A stretch of DNA of 64,000 nt from Microbacterium sp. CBA3102 (GTDB taxonomy: Bacteria; Actinomycetota; Actinomycetes; Actinomycetales; Microbacteriaceae), in contig NZ_CP042412.1 in NCBI RefSeq assembly GCF_007954505.1, positions 1,178,001-1,242,000 on the forward strand. The letters are read 5' to 3'. Shown here piece after piece: positions 16,180 to 26,135 of the stretch. How positions within the stretch are numbered: position 1 is the first letter of the stretch; the number at the start of each line of letters is the position of its first letter. The notes beneath the pieces were generated by a model. The model saw nothing but the letters and a program-made list of their open reading frames with translations, did no database searches and was not told the origin of the DNA. The translations under genes and the position numbers were made by a program.

Positions 16180-17282
16180 ACGTCCGCACCCAGGCGATCG
16201 AACGCCTCGACGCACTCGTGTCCATCGAGACGCCGACCGGGGATGCCGCTGCGCTCGCCGAGGCGCAGGCTCTGGTGCGCTCCTGGATCGAACCCGTGCT
16301 GGGGGTGCGCGGCGAGATCGAGAGCGTCGACGGGGTCGAGCATCTGCTGTGGCGAGGGGGGTCCGCGCCGTCGGTGCTGCTGCTCGGGCACCTCGACACC
16401 GTGTTCCCCCAGGGCACCATCCGGCACCGGCCGTTCCGGCTCGAGGGCGACCGCGCGACCGGCCCGGGGGTCTTCGACATGAAGGCCGGGATCGTGATCA
16501 TGGCCGCGGCCCTCGAACGTGTCGCTCATCCCGGTGAGGTCGCGGTGCTGCTCACCAGTGACGAGGAGGTCGGCTCGCTCACCTCGCGCGCCCTCATCGA
16601 ACGCGAAGCCGCTCGCGCAGGCACCGTGCTGGTGCTGGAGCCGAGCCTCGACGGGGCGCTGAAGATCGCCCGCCGCGGCGGAAGCATCTATCGCGTCGCG
16701 CTCACCGGGCGTGCAGCACATGCCGGACTCGAGCCGTGGAAGGGGCGCAGTGCCCTCATCGAGCTGGCGCACCACGTGCTCGCGCTGCCCGAGCTCGCCG
16801 ATGAGGAGCGCGGCACCACGGTCAGCCCCACGGTCGCCCGTGCGGGAACTGCGACGAACGTCATCCCGGAGCACGCGGAGGTGCGCGTCGACGTCCGGGC
16901 CTGGACGCTCGACGAGCTGGAGCGGGTGGATGCCGCGATGCAGGGCCTCGACCCGCATACCGAGGGAGTGGGGGTCGAGGTCATCGGCGGGATCAACCGT
17001 CCGCCGATGGAGGAGCGTTCATCGGTCGACCTGCTGGCCTGCGCGCGGCTCGTCGCCGAACGGCTCGGTCATCCGGAGGTCGAGGCGGTGTCGGCCGGCG
17101 GTGCTTCGGACGGCAACTTCACGGCAGCCGTCGGTGCTCGCACCCTCGATGGTCTCGGGCCCCGCGGTGCCGGGGCGCACGCCGACCACGAGTGGGTCTC
17201 GATCGACTCCATGATCGAGCGGATCGACCTGCTCGCTGGCATGCTCGACGAGCTGTCATCCGCTCGCACCCCCGCATCCTGA
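16176..17282 (+). CDS. M20-family metallopeptidase (carboxypeptidase G2-like)
   Basis: 368 residues, two-zinc exopeptidase or amidohydrolase. Metal and catalytic motifs are in order: GHLDTV near 71, GVFDMKAG near 98 (bridging Asp), SDEEVGS near 128 (general base Glu and ligand), LEPS near 155, ligand His in GAHADHEWV near 334. A lid domain (RAAHAGLEPWKGRSA) lies in the middle. No signal peptide, so cytoplasmic, unlike secreted CPG2. Start ATG overlaps the hydrolase stop. Removes C-terminal residues or an acyl/aminoacyl group from imported peptides. Confidence 0.87.
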   Translation: MNVRTQAIERLDALVSIETPTGDAAALAEAQALVRSWIEPVLGVRGEIESVDGVEHLLWRGGSAPSVLLLGHLDTVFPQGTIRHRPFRLEGDRATGPGVFDMKAGIVIMAAALERVAHPGEVAVLLTSDEEVGSLTSRALIEREAARAGTVLVLEPSLDGALKIARRGGSIYRVALTGRAAHAGLEPWKGRSALIELAHHVLALPELADEERGTTVSPTVARAGTATNVIPEHAEVRVDVRAWTLDELERVDAAMQGLDPHTEGVGVEVIGGINRPPMEERSSVDLLACARLVAERLGHPEVEAVSAGGASDGNFTAAVGARTLDGLGPRGAGAHADHEWVSIDSMIERIDLLAGMLDELSSARTPAS

Positions 17283-17520
17283 AGGAGATCTCTCGCTCTG
17301 AAGGAGATTTCTCGTTCTGAAGGAGACTGCTCGCGCCGAAGGGCTCTCTCATCCTGAAGGAGATCTCTCGCTCTGAAGGATTCCTAGCCCAGAACGCTCC
17401 TTCGGGACGTGTTTTCTCCTTCGGGACGTGTGTTCTCCTTCAGGATGCGTGTTCTCCTTCAGGGCGCGTGTCCCTTCAGGGCGTGTGTTCTCCTTCAGGG
17501 CGTGTGTCCCTCCAGGCGCG
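17279..17520. repeat. Degenerate tandem repeat array with inverted halves
   Basis: Left half (about 17279-17388): five to six copies of CTGAAGGAGATCTCTCG-like units of 17-20 bp; the first overlaps the stop of the M20 gene. Right half (about 17396-17520): about seven copies of CTCCTTCRGGRYGTGTGTT-like units of 17-19 bp. The cores AAGGAGA and TCTCCTT are complementary, so the whole region is a large multi-register inverted repeat. Right-half units resemble those at 10233-10304. It separates the M20 gene from the convergent TetR gene and may act as a terminator. Confidence 0.8.
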
Positions 17521-17536
17521 CACACGGGCTCGGGTG

Positions 17537-18253
17537 TCAGGTCCCGGGAGCGTGCCGTTCGATGCTCTCCAGCAGCAGGTCGAGGGCGGTCTCCCAGGCA
17601 CGCGGATCGCGCACGGCGGGAAGGGTGTCTCCGGCCCAGGTGATCGCGGGGAACTCTTCCGGGTCGAGCCGGCGGAAGTCCATCTGCCAGGTGAGCTCGT
17701 CGGAGTCCTGGACATCGGCGGGAAGAGCGGTCAGGGCGGCCTGGATGCTGGACGCCGAGCGGATCAGCTGCCCGAGCGCGCGGGCGTACAGCGCAGCCTG
17801 CTCACGGTCGTACCCGCCGCGGCGGAGAGCCCCGATCGAGAACTCCATCGACGAGAAGTCGGTAGGGCGGCGCAGCGCCATCTGCAACGCGAACTCCGGG
17901 TAGCGCATGTAGTGGTCGTGGATCAGGTGCGCCTGCCGTCGCAGGTCGTCGAGCCAGTCGTCGGTCGCCACCAGGCCGCCGCTGTAGGAGCGGGCGCGGA
18001 GGGTGTCGATCAGGGCGAGGAGCAGCTCGTCCTTGTCGCGGAAGTGCCGGTAGATCGAGGTCGGGTGGGCGCCGAGCTCCTCGCCGATCGCCTGGAAGGT
18101 GAGCCGGTCGAGCCCCTCCCGTTCGACCACCCGGTCGGCGGCCGCGACGATGATGTCGCGGCTCAGGGAATCGCGGGCGCGGCGTGGGCGGGTGGTCGAG
18201 CTCGTGGCGCGTGTCGGCGCCTTCGCCGGTTCCGCGGCCTTCCGTGTCGCCAT
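17537..18253 (-). CDS. TetR-family transcriptional regulator
   Basis: 238 residues. About 30 residues of basic, low-complexity N-terminal tail precede the helix-turn-helix: IIVAAADRVVEREGLDRLTFQAIGEELGAHPTSIYRHF in pieces (about 34-70). The C-terminal ligand-binding domain has no recognisable subfamily to me. It lies inside the cluster of peptidases and peptide importer whose promoters share TAGTCA-N7-TGACTA, and is divergent from the S9 peptidase whose promoter carries the site. I infer it is the repressor of that regulon, responding to a peptide or breakdown product. No copy of the operator is seen immediately at its own start. Confidence 0.88.
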   Translation of the reverse strand: MATRKAAEPAKAPTRATSSTTRPRRARDSLSRDIIVAAADRVVEREGLDRLTFQAIGEELGAHPTSIYRHFRDKDELLLALIDTLRARSYSGGLVATDDWLDDLRRQAHLIHDHYMRYPEFALQMALRRPTDFSSMEFSIGALRRGGYDREQAALYARALGQLIRSASSIQAALTALPADVQDSDELTWQMDFRRLDPEEFPAITWAGDTLPAVRDPRAWETALDLLLESIERHAPGT

Positions 18254-18374
18254 CGGGGCACTCCGTTCGTCGTCGCGTATCGGTCACGCAGAGATCACGG
18301 TACCCCACCGTCGTCACGGTGTCTGTCAGCGGCATCGACAAGGTGGAGGGACACTATCCGTATCGACTAGCCAG

Positions 18375-18398
18375 TGTTATAGTCAACGTCATTGACCA
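18375..18398 (+). promoter_or_regulatory. Extended -10 promoter overlapped by operator TAGTCA-N7-TGACCA
   Basis: TGT-TATAGT at 18375-18383 forms an extended -10 for the S9 peptidase; the inverted repeat at 18380-18398 overlaps it exactly as at 15253-15276. One base differs from the perfect dyad seen at 20258-20276. Confidence 0.7.
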
Positions 18399-18415
18399 GG
18401 TGAGAAGGAGCAAGG

Positions 18416-20260
18416 ATGCTGCAGAGCCCGGAAGAGCCGAGGACGGATGCGGTCGACGAGCGCTTCGCCGTGCCGTACCTCATGACCGTGCGCCCCGCCT
18501 CGGGCGCCGAAGACCTCGCCCTGGTCATCGAGAATCATCCGGACGGTGCTCGCGGACGCCTCTGGCATGCACCCGGCGCCCCGGGGGAACCGTTGCCCTT
18601 CGAAGTCAGCACGGGCGCGATCGTCACGAACGACGGACGGTGGATCGTCGACCTCGACGACGGCGGCGGCTCCGAGGTCGGGACCCTCGTCGCCACCTCG
18701 CTCGACGGTCGTGAGCGCGTCGCACTGACCCCCGGCCGCGAGCCCTACGTCCTGCGCGGCCTCACGATGTCGTACGACGGCTCCGCCCTGGTGGCCACCG
18801 TCGTCGATGAAGACGGCTTCCACGTGCTGGTGATCCCGGCGGCTCCGTGGGGTGAGCCGAAGGTCGTCTACTCCCACCCCGTCGAGGCCTGGTTCGGTCT
18901 GCCGTCGGCCGACGCCTCGCTGGTCTCGATCGACACGACCGCCCACAACCCCGGTATCCGTCGTCCGCTGATCACGGTGGTCGACGCCGTGAGCGGCACG
19001 CCCGTCGCCACGCTCGACGACCTGCCGGCCGGGCCGGTCCGTGCCGTCGGCTTCTCCTCGGAGCCCGGGGATGAACGCCTGCTCCTCAACACCGAGCGCA
19101 GCGGTTTCTCGCGTCCGGCCATCTGGCATGTCCGCACGGGCCAGCGGCACGACTTCGACCTGCCCCACCTCGCCGGAGAGGTGATCGCCCTCGACTGGAA
19201 CGCCGCTGCCGGGCGGGTGCTCGCTCTGCACGTCGACGGCGGCATCCATCGGCTGCTGGAGCTCGACGAAGCCGACGGCACGGCACGGACCATGCTCGAA
19301 GGAGGGAGTTTCGCGGAGCCGGACGTCGCGAGCCTGCATCCGTACTACTGGACGTCGTACTACGCGCCTCGGGGAGCGGTACGAGCGCTGCGCTCGAGCT
19401 GGGACGTGCCGCTGCGGGTGACCGAGGTCACCGCGGACGGGCGTGAGGTGACGCTCATCGCACCCGCGGAGGTTCCCCCCGGGCAACCGTTGACCTCGAC
19501 CCTCGTCACGAGCGCCGACGGTACCGCGGTGCAGCTGTGGTCGGGGCGTCCCGCGGGGCGCGCACCGATCGGCACCGTGCTCGAGATCCACGGCGGCCCC
19601 AACCTGGTCGCCGTCGATCACTACAACCCGTCCGCGCAAGCCTGGATGGATGCCGGCTTCGCCTACGCGTCGCTCAACTACCGCGGCTCTGTGACGTTCG
19701 GGCGTGCGTTCCGCGAAGGTTTCTGGAACGCCGGGGGCGACCGGGAGATCGAGGATGTCGCTGCGGCGATCGCCTGGCTGCGCGCACAGGGCCTCGCGGA
19801 TCCGGCTTCCACGTTCATCACCGGGGCGTCCTACGGCGGGCACATGACGCTGCTCAGTGTCGGCCGTCTCCCCGAGCTGTTCGCCGGTGGCTTCGCCCAC
19901 GTGGCGGTCGCCGACTGGTCGGTGACGATCGAGGCCATGAACCCCGCGGTGCGCACGGTGTGGAGTTCGTGGGTCCCGCCCGAGCTCGTCGAACGCTTCT
20001 CGGCCATCACCTACCTCGACGACGTCACGGCCTCCGTCTGGGTCAATCAGGGCTCCGTCGACACCCGCACCCCGGTCATCGGAGTGCAGGGCTACGTTGA
20101 TCGCCTGCGCGCCCGCGGCGGTGACGCCGTGCTCGAGATCTTCGAGGGCGGGCATGAGCCCACGGGTCTGAAGGGTGCCGCGCACGATCAGCGTCGCATG
20201 CACGAACTCGCCCTGCGGACCCTCGCCGGCGAGCGTTGGGATAACGAATCTCGCCACTAG
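18416..20260 (+). CDS. S9-family (prolyl oligopeptidase-type) serine peptidase
   Basis: 614 residues: an N-terminal propeller-like half with repeated strands (about 15-370) and a C-terminal alpha/beta-hydrolase domain. Nucleophile Ser in ITGASYGGHMTL near 473, oxyanion and fold motif LEIHGGPN near 388, charge-relay Asp in VNQGSVDTRTPV near 548 and His in FEGGHEPTG near 580. Cleaves short peptides, often after Pro or with free N-termini, in the cytoplasm (no signal peptide). Start ATG has GAAGGAG upstream. It sits between the TetR and the peptide importer and shares their operator. Confidence 0.9.
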   Translation: MLQSPEEPRTDAVDERFAVPYLMTVRPASGAEDLALVIENHPDGARGRLWHAPGAPGEPLPFEVSTGAIVTNDGRWIVDLDDGGGSEVGTLVATSLDGRERVALTPGREPYVLRGLTMSYDGSALVATVVDEDGFHVLVIPAAPWGEPKVVYSHPVEAWFGLPSADASLVSIDTTAHNPGIRRPLITVVDAVSGTPVATLDDLPAGPVRAVGFSSEPGDERLLLNTERSGFSRPAIWHVRTGQRHDFDLPHLAGEVIALDWNAAAGRVLALHVDGGIHRLLELDEADGTARTMLEGGSFAEPDVASLHPYYWTSYYAPRGAVRALRSSWDVPLRVTEVTADGREVTLIAPAEVPPGQPLTSTLVTSADGTAVQLWSGRPAGRAPIGTVLEIHGGPNLVAVDHYNPSAQAWMDAGFAYASLNYRGSVTFGRAFREGFWNAGGDREIEDVAAAIAWLRAQGLADPASTFITGASYGGHMTLLSVGRLPELFAGGFAHVAVADWSVTIEAMNPAVRTVWSSWVPPELVERFSAITYLDDVTASVWVNQGSVDTRTPVIGVQGYVDRLRARGGDAVLEIFEGGHEPTGLKGAAHDQRRMHELALRTLAGERWDNESRH

Positions 20261-20311
20261 TCATGAACATTGACTAAAAGACTTGCTATCTTTTCCGGTC
20301 AGTCCTAGAGT
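20258..20311 (+). promoter_or_regulatory. Perfect operator TAGTCA-N7-TGACTA and promoter for the peptide importer
   Basis: The dyad TAGTCA at 20258-20263 and TGACTA at 20271-20276 is perfect. A candidate promoter TTGCTA (20283-20288), 17-base spacer, TAGAGT (20306-20311) follows directly. Here the operator lies upstream of the -35 rather than on the -10, so control may differ from the two sites at 15258 and 18380. Confidence 0.6.
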
Positions 20312-20379
20312 CGGACCAATACCCGCACGACAGCACGTTCGCACTGTCCCTCAGTCGCACGATCACTGGAGATCCGTCC

Positions 20380-22080
20380 ATGTCGAAATCACTGCTTCGC
20401 ACCGCTGTACCCGCATCCCGCCGCGTGCTCATCGCCGCGCTGACCGTCACCGCGCTGGTCGGTTCCCTCGCCGCCTGCGCACCGTCGTCCGCGACGCCCG
20501 AACCCAGCGAGGTCGCCGTCGTCGACGGTGGCGAGCTCGTGATCGGCGCCGAGCAGGAGCCCGACTGCACCGACTGGATCGCCACGTGCGCCGGGTCGAT
20601 CTGGGGCACCTACGTCATGCAGGTGCCGACCATGCCTGCCGTCTTCCAGACCCGCCAGGTCGATGAGGAATGGGTGCCCGTCCCCTCCGACCTCGTCACC
20701 GAGGAGCCGGTGGCCGAGGTCGCTGCCGACGGCACGCAGACCATCACCTACTCGATCAACCCCGAAGCGGTGTGGTCGGACGGCGAGCCCATCACCTCGG
20801 CAGACTTCGCCTACACCGCGCTGCAGATCCGTGACGGCGACGACATCTTCGACAAGACCGGCTACGACCGCATCACCGCCGTCGACACGAGCGATCCGCA
20901 GACCGCGGTCGTCACGCTCGACTCCGCGTATGCCGGATGGCGCACACTGTTCAGCGTCTACGGCATCATGCCGTCGCACCTGCTCGAAGGGCAGGACCGC
21001 GCCGCGCTCATGACCGACGGCTACGACTTCAGCGGCGGCCCCTGGAAGATCGAGAAGTGGACCCGCGGCACCTCGGTCACCCTCGTGCCGAACGAGAACT
21101 ACTGGGGTGAGAAGCCGCACCTCGACAGGGTGACCTTCCTGTTCCTGCCCGACACCACCGCGGCGTTCCAGGCACTCAAGAGCGGTCAGGTCAGCGCGCT
21201 CTACCCCTCGCCGCAGCTCGACGCGCTCACCCAGATCGAGGCGGGTCTGCCCGGCATCCGGTCCCAGGTCGATGCGCGCAGCGGCAACCTCGAGGCGATC
21301 TGGCTGAACAACGCCGCCGCCCCCTTCGACTCGGTCGCGGTGCGTCAGGCGCTCGCGTACTCGATCGACCGCGACGCGATCGTGAAGCGCCTGTTCGGAA
21401 GCCTCGGCATCGAGGAAGCCCAGCAGAGCTTCAACTCCCCGATGGTCGCGCCGTTCGCCGCCGACGACTTCTCGCGGTACACGCTCGACCTCGACAAGGT
21501 CGACGAGCTGATGGAAGGCGACGGCTGGTCGAAGAACTCCGACGACGTGTGGGCGAAGGACGGCGAGACGGCCACCTTCGCGGTCAAGACCCTCGCCGGC
21601 AACAAGCGCCGCGACCTCACCGTGCAGGTGCTGCAGTCGCAGCTCGCCGACGCCGGCTTCGAGATGACGATCGATCAGGTGACGCCCGCCGACCTGTTCG
21701 GCACGACCGCGCCGCAGGGCGACTTCCAGGCCGGCCTGTGGGCTCTCGTGGACACGTTCCCGGACCCCACGCTCAGCTCGACGTTCTCCTCGGTCAACAT
21801 CCCGAGTGAGGCGAACGGCTACTCCGGCATCAACTTCTACCGCGTCGACATCCCGGGTCTCGACGACCTGCTCGGCCAGGTCGACAGCGAGATCGACACG
21901 GATGCCCGCATCGCGGCGTCGCACGAGGGGGACGCGTTGATCGCGGAGAACGTGCCGTCGCTGCCGCTGGACACGGTGCCGAACGTGCTGCTGTGGAGCG
22001 AGACGGTCGGCGGCCCCCTGCAGATCAACCCGGTCGAGGGTCCGTTCTGGAACCTCGCCGAATGGGGTCTGGCCGGCTGA
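20380..22080 (+). CDS. ABC importer substrate-binding lipoprotein, family 5 (peptide type)
   Basis: 566 residues. Lipoprotein signal: basic start, hydrophobic stretch and lipobox LAAC near residue 33, so it is anchored outside the membrane. The SBP_bac_5 fold is clear: WSDGEPITSADFAYTALQI near 120, KIEKWTRGTSVTLVPNENYWG near 220, and the VRQALAYSIDRDAIVKRLF helix near 325. It delivers peptides to the permeases encoded downstream. The nearby S9 and M20 peptidases support a peptide ligand. Confidence 0.92.
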   Translation: MSKSLLRTAVPASRRVLIAALTVTALVGSLAACAPSSATPEPSEVAVVDGGELVIGAEQEPDCTDWIATCAGSIWGTYVMQVPTMPAVFQTRQVDEEWVPVPSDLVTEEPVAEVAADGTQTITYSINPEAVWSDGEPITSADFAYTALQIRDGDDIFDKTGYDRITAVDTSDPQTAVVTLDSAYAGWRTLFSVYGIMPSHLLEGQDRAALMTDGYDFSGGPWKIEKWTRGTSVTLVPNENYWGEKPHLDRVTFLFLPDTTAAFQALKSGQVSALYPSPQLDALTQIEAGLPGIRSQVDARSGNLEAIWLNNAAAPFDSVAVRQALAYSIDRDAIVKRLFGSLGIEEAQQSFNSPMVAPFAADDFSRYTLDLDKVDELMEGDGWSKNSDDVWAKDGETATFAVKTLAGNKRRDLTVQVLQSQLADAGFEMTIDQVTPADLFGTTAPQGDFQAGLWALVDTFPDPTLSSTFSSVNIPSEANGYSGINFYRVDIPGLDDLLGQVDSEIDTDARIAASHEGDALIAENVPSLPLDTVPNVLLWSETVGGPLQINPVEGPFWNLAEWGLAG

Positions 22081-22123
22081 CGCCGACCGGGTTCGAGAGC
22101 CAGGACAGGGACGGGGCGACGAC

Positions 22124-23089
22124 GTGATCACCTTCATCACACGGCGAGTGCTGTACTCGGTGCCGGTGATCCTCGTCGCCTCGTTCATCCTGTTCTGGGC
22201 CGTGCGCTCGACGTTCGATCCGCTCGCGAAGCTCCGGCAGGCGCAGGATCCGACGGCGATCGCCCGGGAGATCGAGCGGTTGGGGCTCGACCGTTCCATC
22301 CCCGAGCAGTACTTCCTCTGGCTGCGTGCGATGGTGACGGGCGACTGGGGGGTGAGCACCCGCACCGGCACTCCCGTGCTGCCCTTGATCGGCGAAGCGT
22401 TGTGGCCGACGCTCCAGCTCGCGTTCTGGGGGCTCGTCGTGGCCGTGCTGATCGCCGGAGGCGTGAGCGTCTACTCGGCCGTGCGACAGTACTCGCTCGG
22501 CGACAACCTGCTCACCGGAGCCTCGTACATCGGTATCGCGATGCCGGCGTTCTGGTTCGGGCTGATCCTCATCCAGACCTTCGCGGTGTGGCCGAAGGAG
22601 CAGTTCGGGCTCAGCGAGCCGCCCCTGTTCTTCATCGGGTTGCACTCCCCGGGGCAGACCGGAGCGCTCGACTACATCCGCCATCTGGTGCTGCCGGTCG
22701 CCGCGCTGATGATCGCGCTCGTCGCGTCGTGGAGCCGGTTCGGGCGCGCGGCCATGCTCGATGCGCTGTCGAGCGACTACGTGCGCACCGCACGAGCCAA
22801 GGGCGTCCCGCGACGACAGGTCATCTGGCGGCATGCGGTGCGCAACTCCCTCGCGCCGTTCGTGACGGTCGTGGCGCTGGATGCCACGATCCTGATCGGC
22901 GGACTCGTCGTGACCGAGCAGATCTTCGCGATCCCCGGCATGGGGCGGCTGTTCCTGCAGTCCCTGGTCGCCGGTGACGTGTTCGTGCTGCTGCCGTGGA
23001 TGCTCGTGGTCGCGGTCGCGGTGGTCCTCAGCAACCTGATCGCCGACATCGCCTACGCGGTGCTCGACCCGAGAGTGAGGCTGTCATGA
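22124..23089 (+). CDS. Peptide-type ABC importer permease (DppB/OppB-like)
   Basis: 321 residues, six predicted membrane spans, first at about 10-30 (YSVPVILVASFILFWAV). The family element LGLDRSIPEQYFLWLRAMVTGDWG lies in the first extracytoplasmic loop. The EAA loop (ARAKGVPRRQVIWRHAVRNSL, in pieces near 230) contacts the ATPases. GTG start 43 bases after the binding-protein stop. Followed by the DppC-type permease with an ATGA overlap. Confidence 0.9.
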   Translation: MITFITRRVLYSVPVILVASFILFWAVRSTFDPLAKLRQAQDPTAIAREIERLGLDRSIPEQYFLWLRAMVTGDWGVSTRTGTPVLPLIGEALWPTLQLAFWGLVVAVLIAGGVSVYSAVRQYSLGDNLLTGASYIGIAMPAFWFGLILIQTFAVWPKEQFGLSEPPLFFIGLHSPGQTGALDYIRHLVLPVAALMIALVASWSRFGRAAMLDALSSDYVRTARAKGVPRRQVIWRHAVRNSLAPFVTVVALDATILIGGLVVTEQIFAIPGMGRLFLQSLVAGDVFVLLPWMLVVAVAVVLSNLIADIAYAVLDPRVRLS

Positions 23090-23984
23090 GTGGTGCAGGC
23101 ATCGCCGGGAGCGAGGAGCTGCTCACCGAGCAGGACCCGCAGAAGGCTCCCACCCGCCAGCTGCTGAAGGGCTTCCTGCGGCACCGACTGGGCGTCGTGA
23201 GCCTGGTGGTCCTCGTGGTCCTGGTGATCGCGTGCTTCGGCGCCGGTCTGATCGCGCCGTATGCGCAGGGACAGCAGGACCTGCTGCTCGGACCCACGCC
23301 GCCGTCGGCGGAGCACTGGCTCGGAACCGACGAGCTCGGGCGCGACTACTTCAGTGAGATCCTCTTCGCCGGTCAGGTGTCCCTCGCGATCGGGCTGGCG
23401 GTCGCGTTGCTCGCCACGCTCGTCGGCACGGCGGTCGAGGCGATCGCCGGCTACGTCGGCGGCTGGATCGGCGAACTGCTCATGCGCATCACCGACCTGT
23501 TCCTGATCGTCCCGGCGATCGCGCTGCTCGCTGTGATCCTGCAGGGACTCGGGCCGTCACCCACGACGATCGTGTTCGCGCTCACGGCGCTGGGGTGGAC
23601 GTACATCGCCCGCGTCGTCCGCGCGCAGGTGCTCTCGCTGCGGGAGAAGGACTTCATCGACGCGGCCAGGGGCATCGGCGCGTCGGGCCCGCGCATCGTC
23701 ATCTCGCACCTGCTTCCGAACCTCGCGGGCGTGATCGCCGTCGCGATGAGTCTGGCCGTGGCCTCCTCGATCATCGCCGAGTCGACGCTCAGCTTCCTCG
23801 GCTTCGGGGTGCAGCCGCCGCAGACCAGCTGGGGTTCGATGCTGAGCCAGGCCGCCGGCTACGTCGGAACCCCCCAGGTGTACCTGCTGTACTTCCCCGG
23901 ACTGTTCATCCTCGTGACGGTGCTGTGCGTGAACTTCATCGGCGACGGACTGCGCGATGCGCTCGACCCGCAGGGGAAGAACCT

Positions 23985-23988
<4 letters not shown>
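23086..23988 (+). CDS. Peptide-type ABC importer permease (DppC/OppC-like)
   Basis: 300 residues from ATG 23086, chosen because it overlaps the upstream stop. N-terminal cytoplasmic tail of about 35 residues, first membrane helix LGVVSLVVLVVLVIACFGAG, family signature HWLGTDELGRDYFSEILFAGQ near 80, then the permease core with the coupling loop ARGIGASGPRIVISHLLPN near 200. Partner of the preceding permease. Confidence 0.9.
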
Positions 23989-24988
<1,000 letters not shown>

Positions 24989-24992
<4 letters not shown>

Positions 24993-26014
24993 GCGCGCCC
25001 CTCAGCGTCCCGGTCCGCAGCGCGGGCCTCACCGTGCAGGACCTCGTCAAGGAGTACCGCGTCGGCGGTGGTCTGTTCGGTCGGACCCGTGACGTGGTGC
25101 AGGCCGTGTCGGAGGTGAGTCTGTCGATCGAGGGCGGGCAGACCTTCGGGCTCGTGGGCGAGTCCGGATGCGGCAAGTCGTCCCTCGGACGCAGCGTCGC
25201 CCGTCTGCAGTCCAGCGACGGCGGGTCGATCCGTCTCGGCGAGGACGACATCACCCGGGTCGAGGGGACGCGCCTGCGGGCCCTGCGTCGCCGCGTGCAG
25301 TTCGTGTTCCAAGACCCGTACGCCTCGCTGAACCCGCGCAAGTCGGTGCGGGCGACCCTCACCGAACCGCTCGTGATCCACGGTCTGCACCGTGGGGACC
25401 ACGACCGCCGCGTCGAAGAACTCCTCGCGCAGGTCGGGCTCGACCCCGCGCACGCCGACCGCTTCCCCCATGAGTTCTCGGGCGGACAGCGGCAGCGGAT
25501 CGGCATCGCCAGGGCGCTCGCCGTGGAACCCGAGGTCATCGTGCTCGACGAGCCGGTCAGTGCGCTCGACGTCAGCGTGCAGGCGGGCGTGCTCAACCTG
25601 CTCGACGATCTGCAGCACGACCTCGGGCTCACGTACCTCTTCATCGCGCACGACCTCTCCGTGGTGCGGCACCTGAGCGACCGGGTCGGGGTCATGTACC
25701 TCGGCCGACTCGTCGAGGAAGGACCCGTCGACGAGCTGTACGAGCGGCCGCTGCATCCGTACACGCAGGCGCTGCTGTCGGCCATCCCGGTGCCCGATCC
25801 TCGAGCCGAGCGGGCACGCGAGCGCATCGTGCTCACCGGTGACGTGCCGAGCCCGGTGTCGCCGCCGAGCGGATGCCGCTTCCGCACCCGCTGCTGGAAG
25901 GCCACCGAGATCTGCGCCGAGGTCGTGCCGCCGCTCGTGGAGCCCGCACTCGTCGCCCCCGGCAGCACGCATCGCGTCGCCTGCCACCACCCCGCCGAGC
26001 GCGACGTCCTCTGA
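24989..26014 (+). CDS. Peptide importer ATPase (DppF/OppF-like)
   Basis: 341 residues. Walker A GESGCGKS near 52, Q-loop [14 protein letters not shown], signature FSGGQRQRI near 163, Walker [13 protein letters not shown] near 184, switch His in FIAHDLS. C-terminal extension with [14 protein letters not shown], parallel to its partner. ATG 24989 has AAGGAG upstream and overlaps the preceding stop. Last gene of the importer operon; a strong hairpin follows at 26050-26105. Confidence 0.92.
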
Positions 26015-26049
26015 CCCCGCCCCCACCTCTCATCTCCACCCCCGTGTGT

Positions 26050-26105
26050 TCCGGTCGCGATATGTCACCCGAAAAGACCGAATCAGGTGACATATCGCGA
26101 CCGGA
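26050..26105. repeat. Perfect 20-bp inverted repeat with 16-base loop
   Basis: Arms 26050-26069 and 26086-26105 are exactly complementary; the left arm contains CGCGATATGTCACC and the right arm GGTGACATATCGCG. It lies between the importer operon and the tartrate-dehydrogenase gene, ending about 30 bases before the latter's start codon. No T-run follows. It could stop transcription, act as a stem in mRNA, or bind a protein. Confidence 0.85.
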
Positions 26106-26135
26106 GCAGAGGGGATGTCCCGGAAGGAACCACCC

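Noticed and set aside
17279..17520. Possible CRISPR array
   Set aside because: Units are 17-20 bp, directly adjacent without unique spacers, degenerate and in two opposite orientations; no cas genes nearby.
18389..20257. Long minus-strand open frame opposite the S9 peptidase
   Set aside because: No domain and Arg/Asp/Gly-rich composition; the plus strand has a complete peptidase with its catalytic triad and a ribosome site.
20389..22371. Long minus-strand open frame across the family-5 binding protein and permease
   Set aside because: Codon-complement artefact; spans two real genes and shows no motif.
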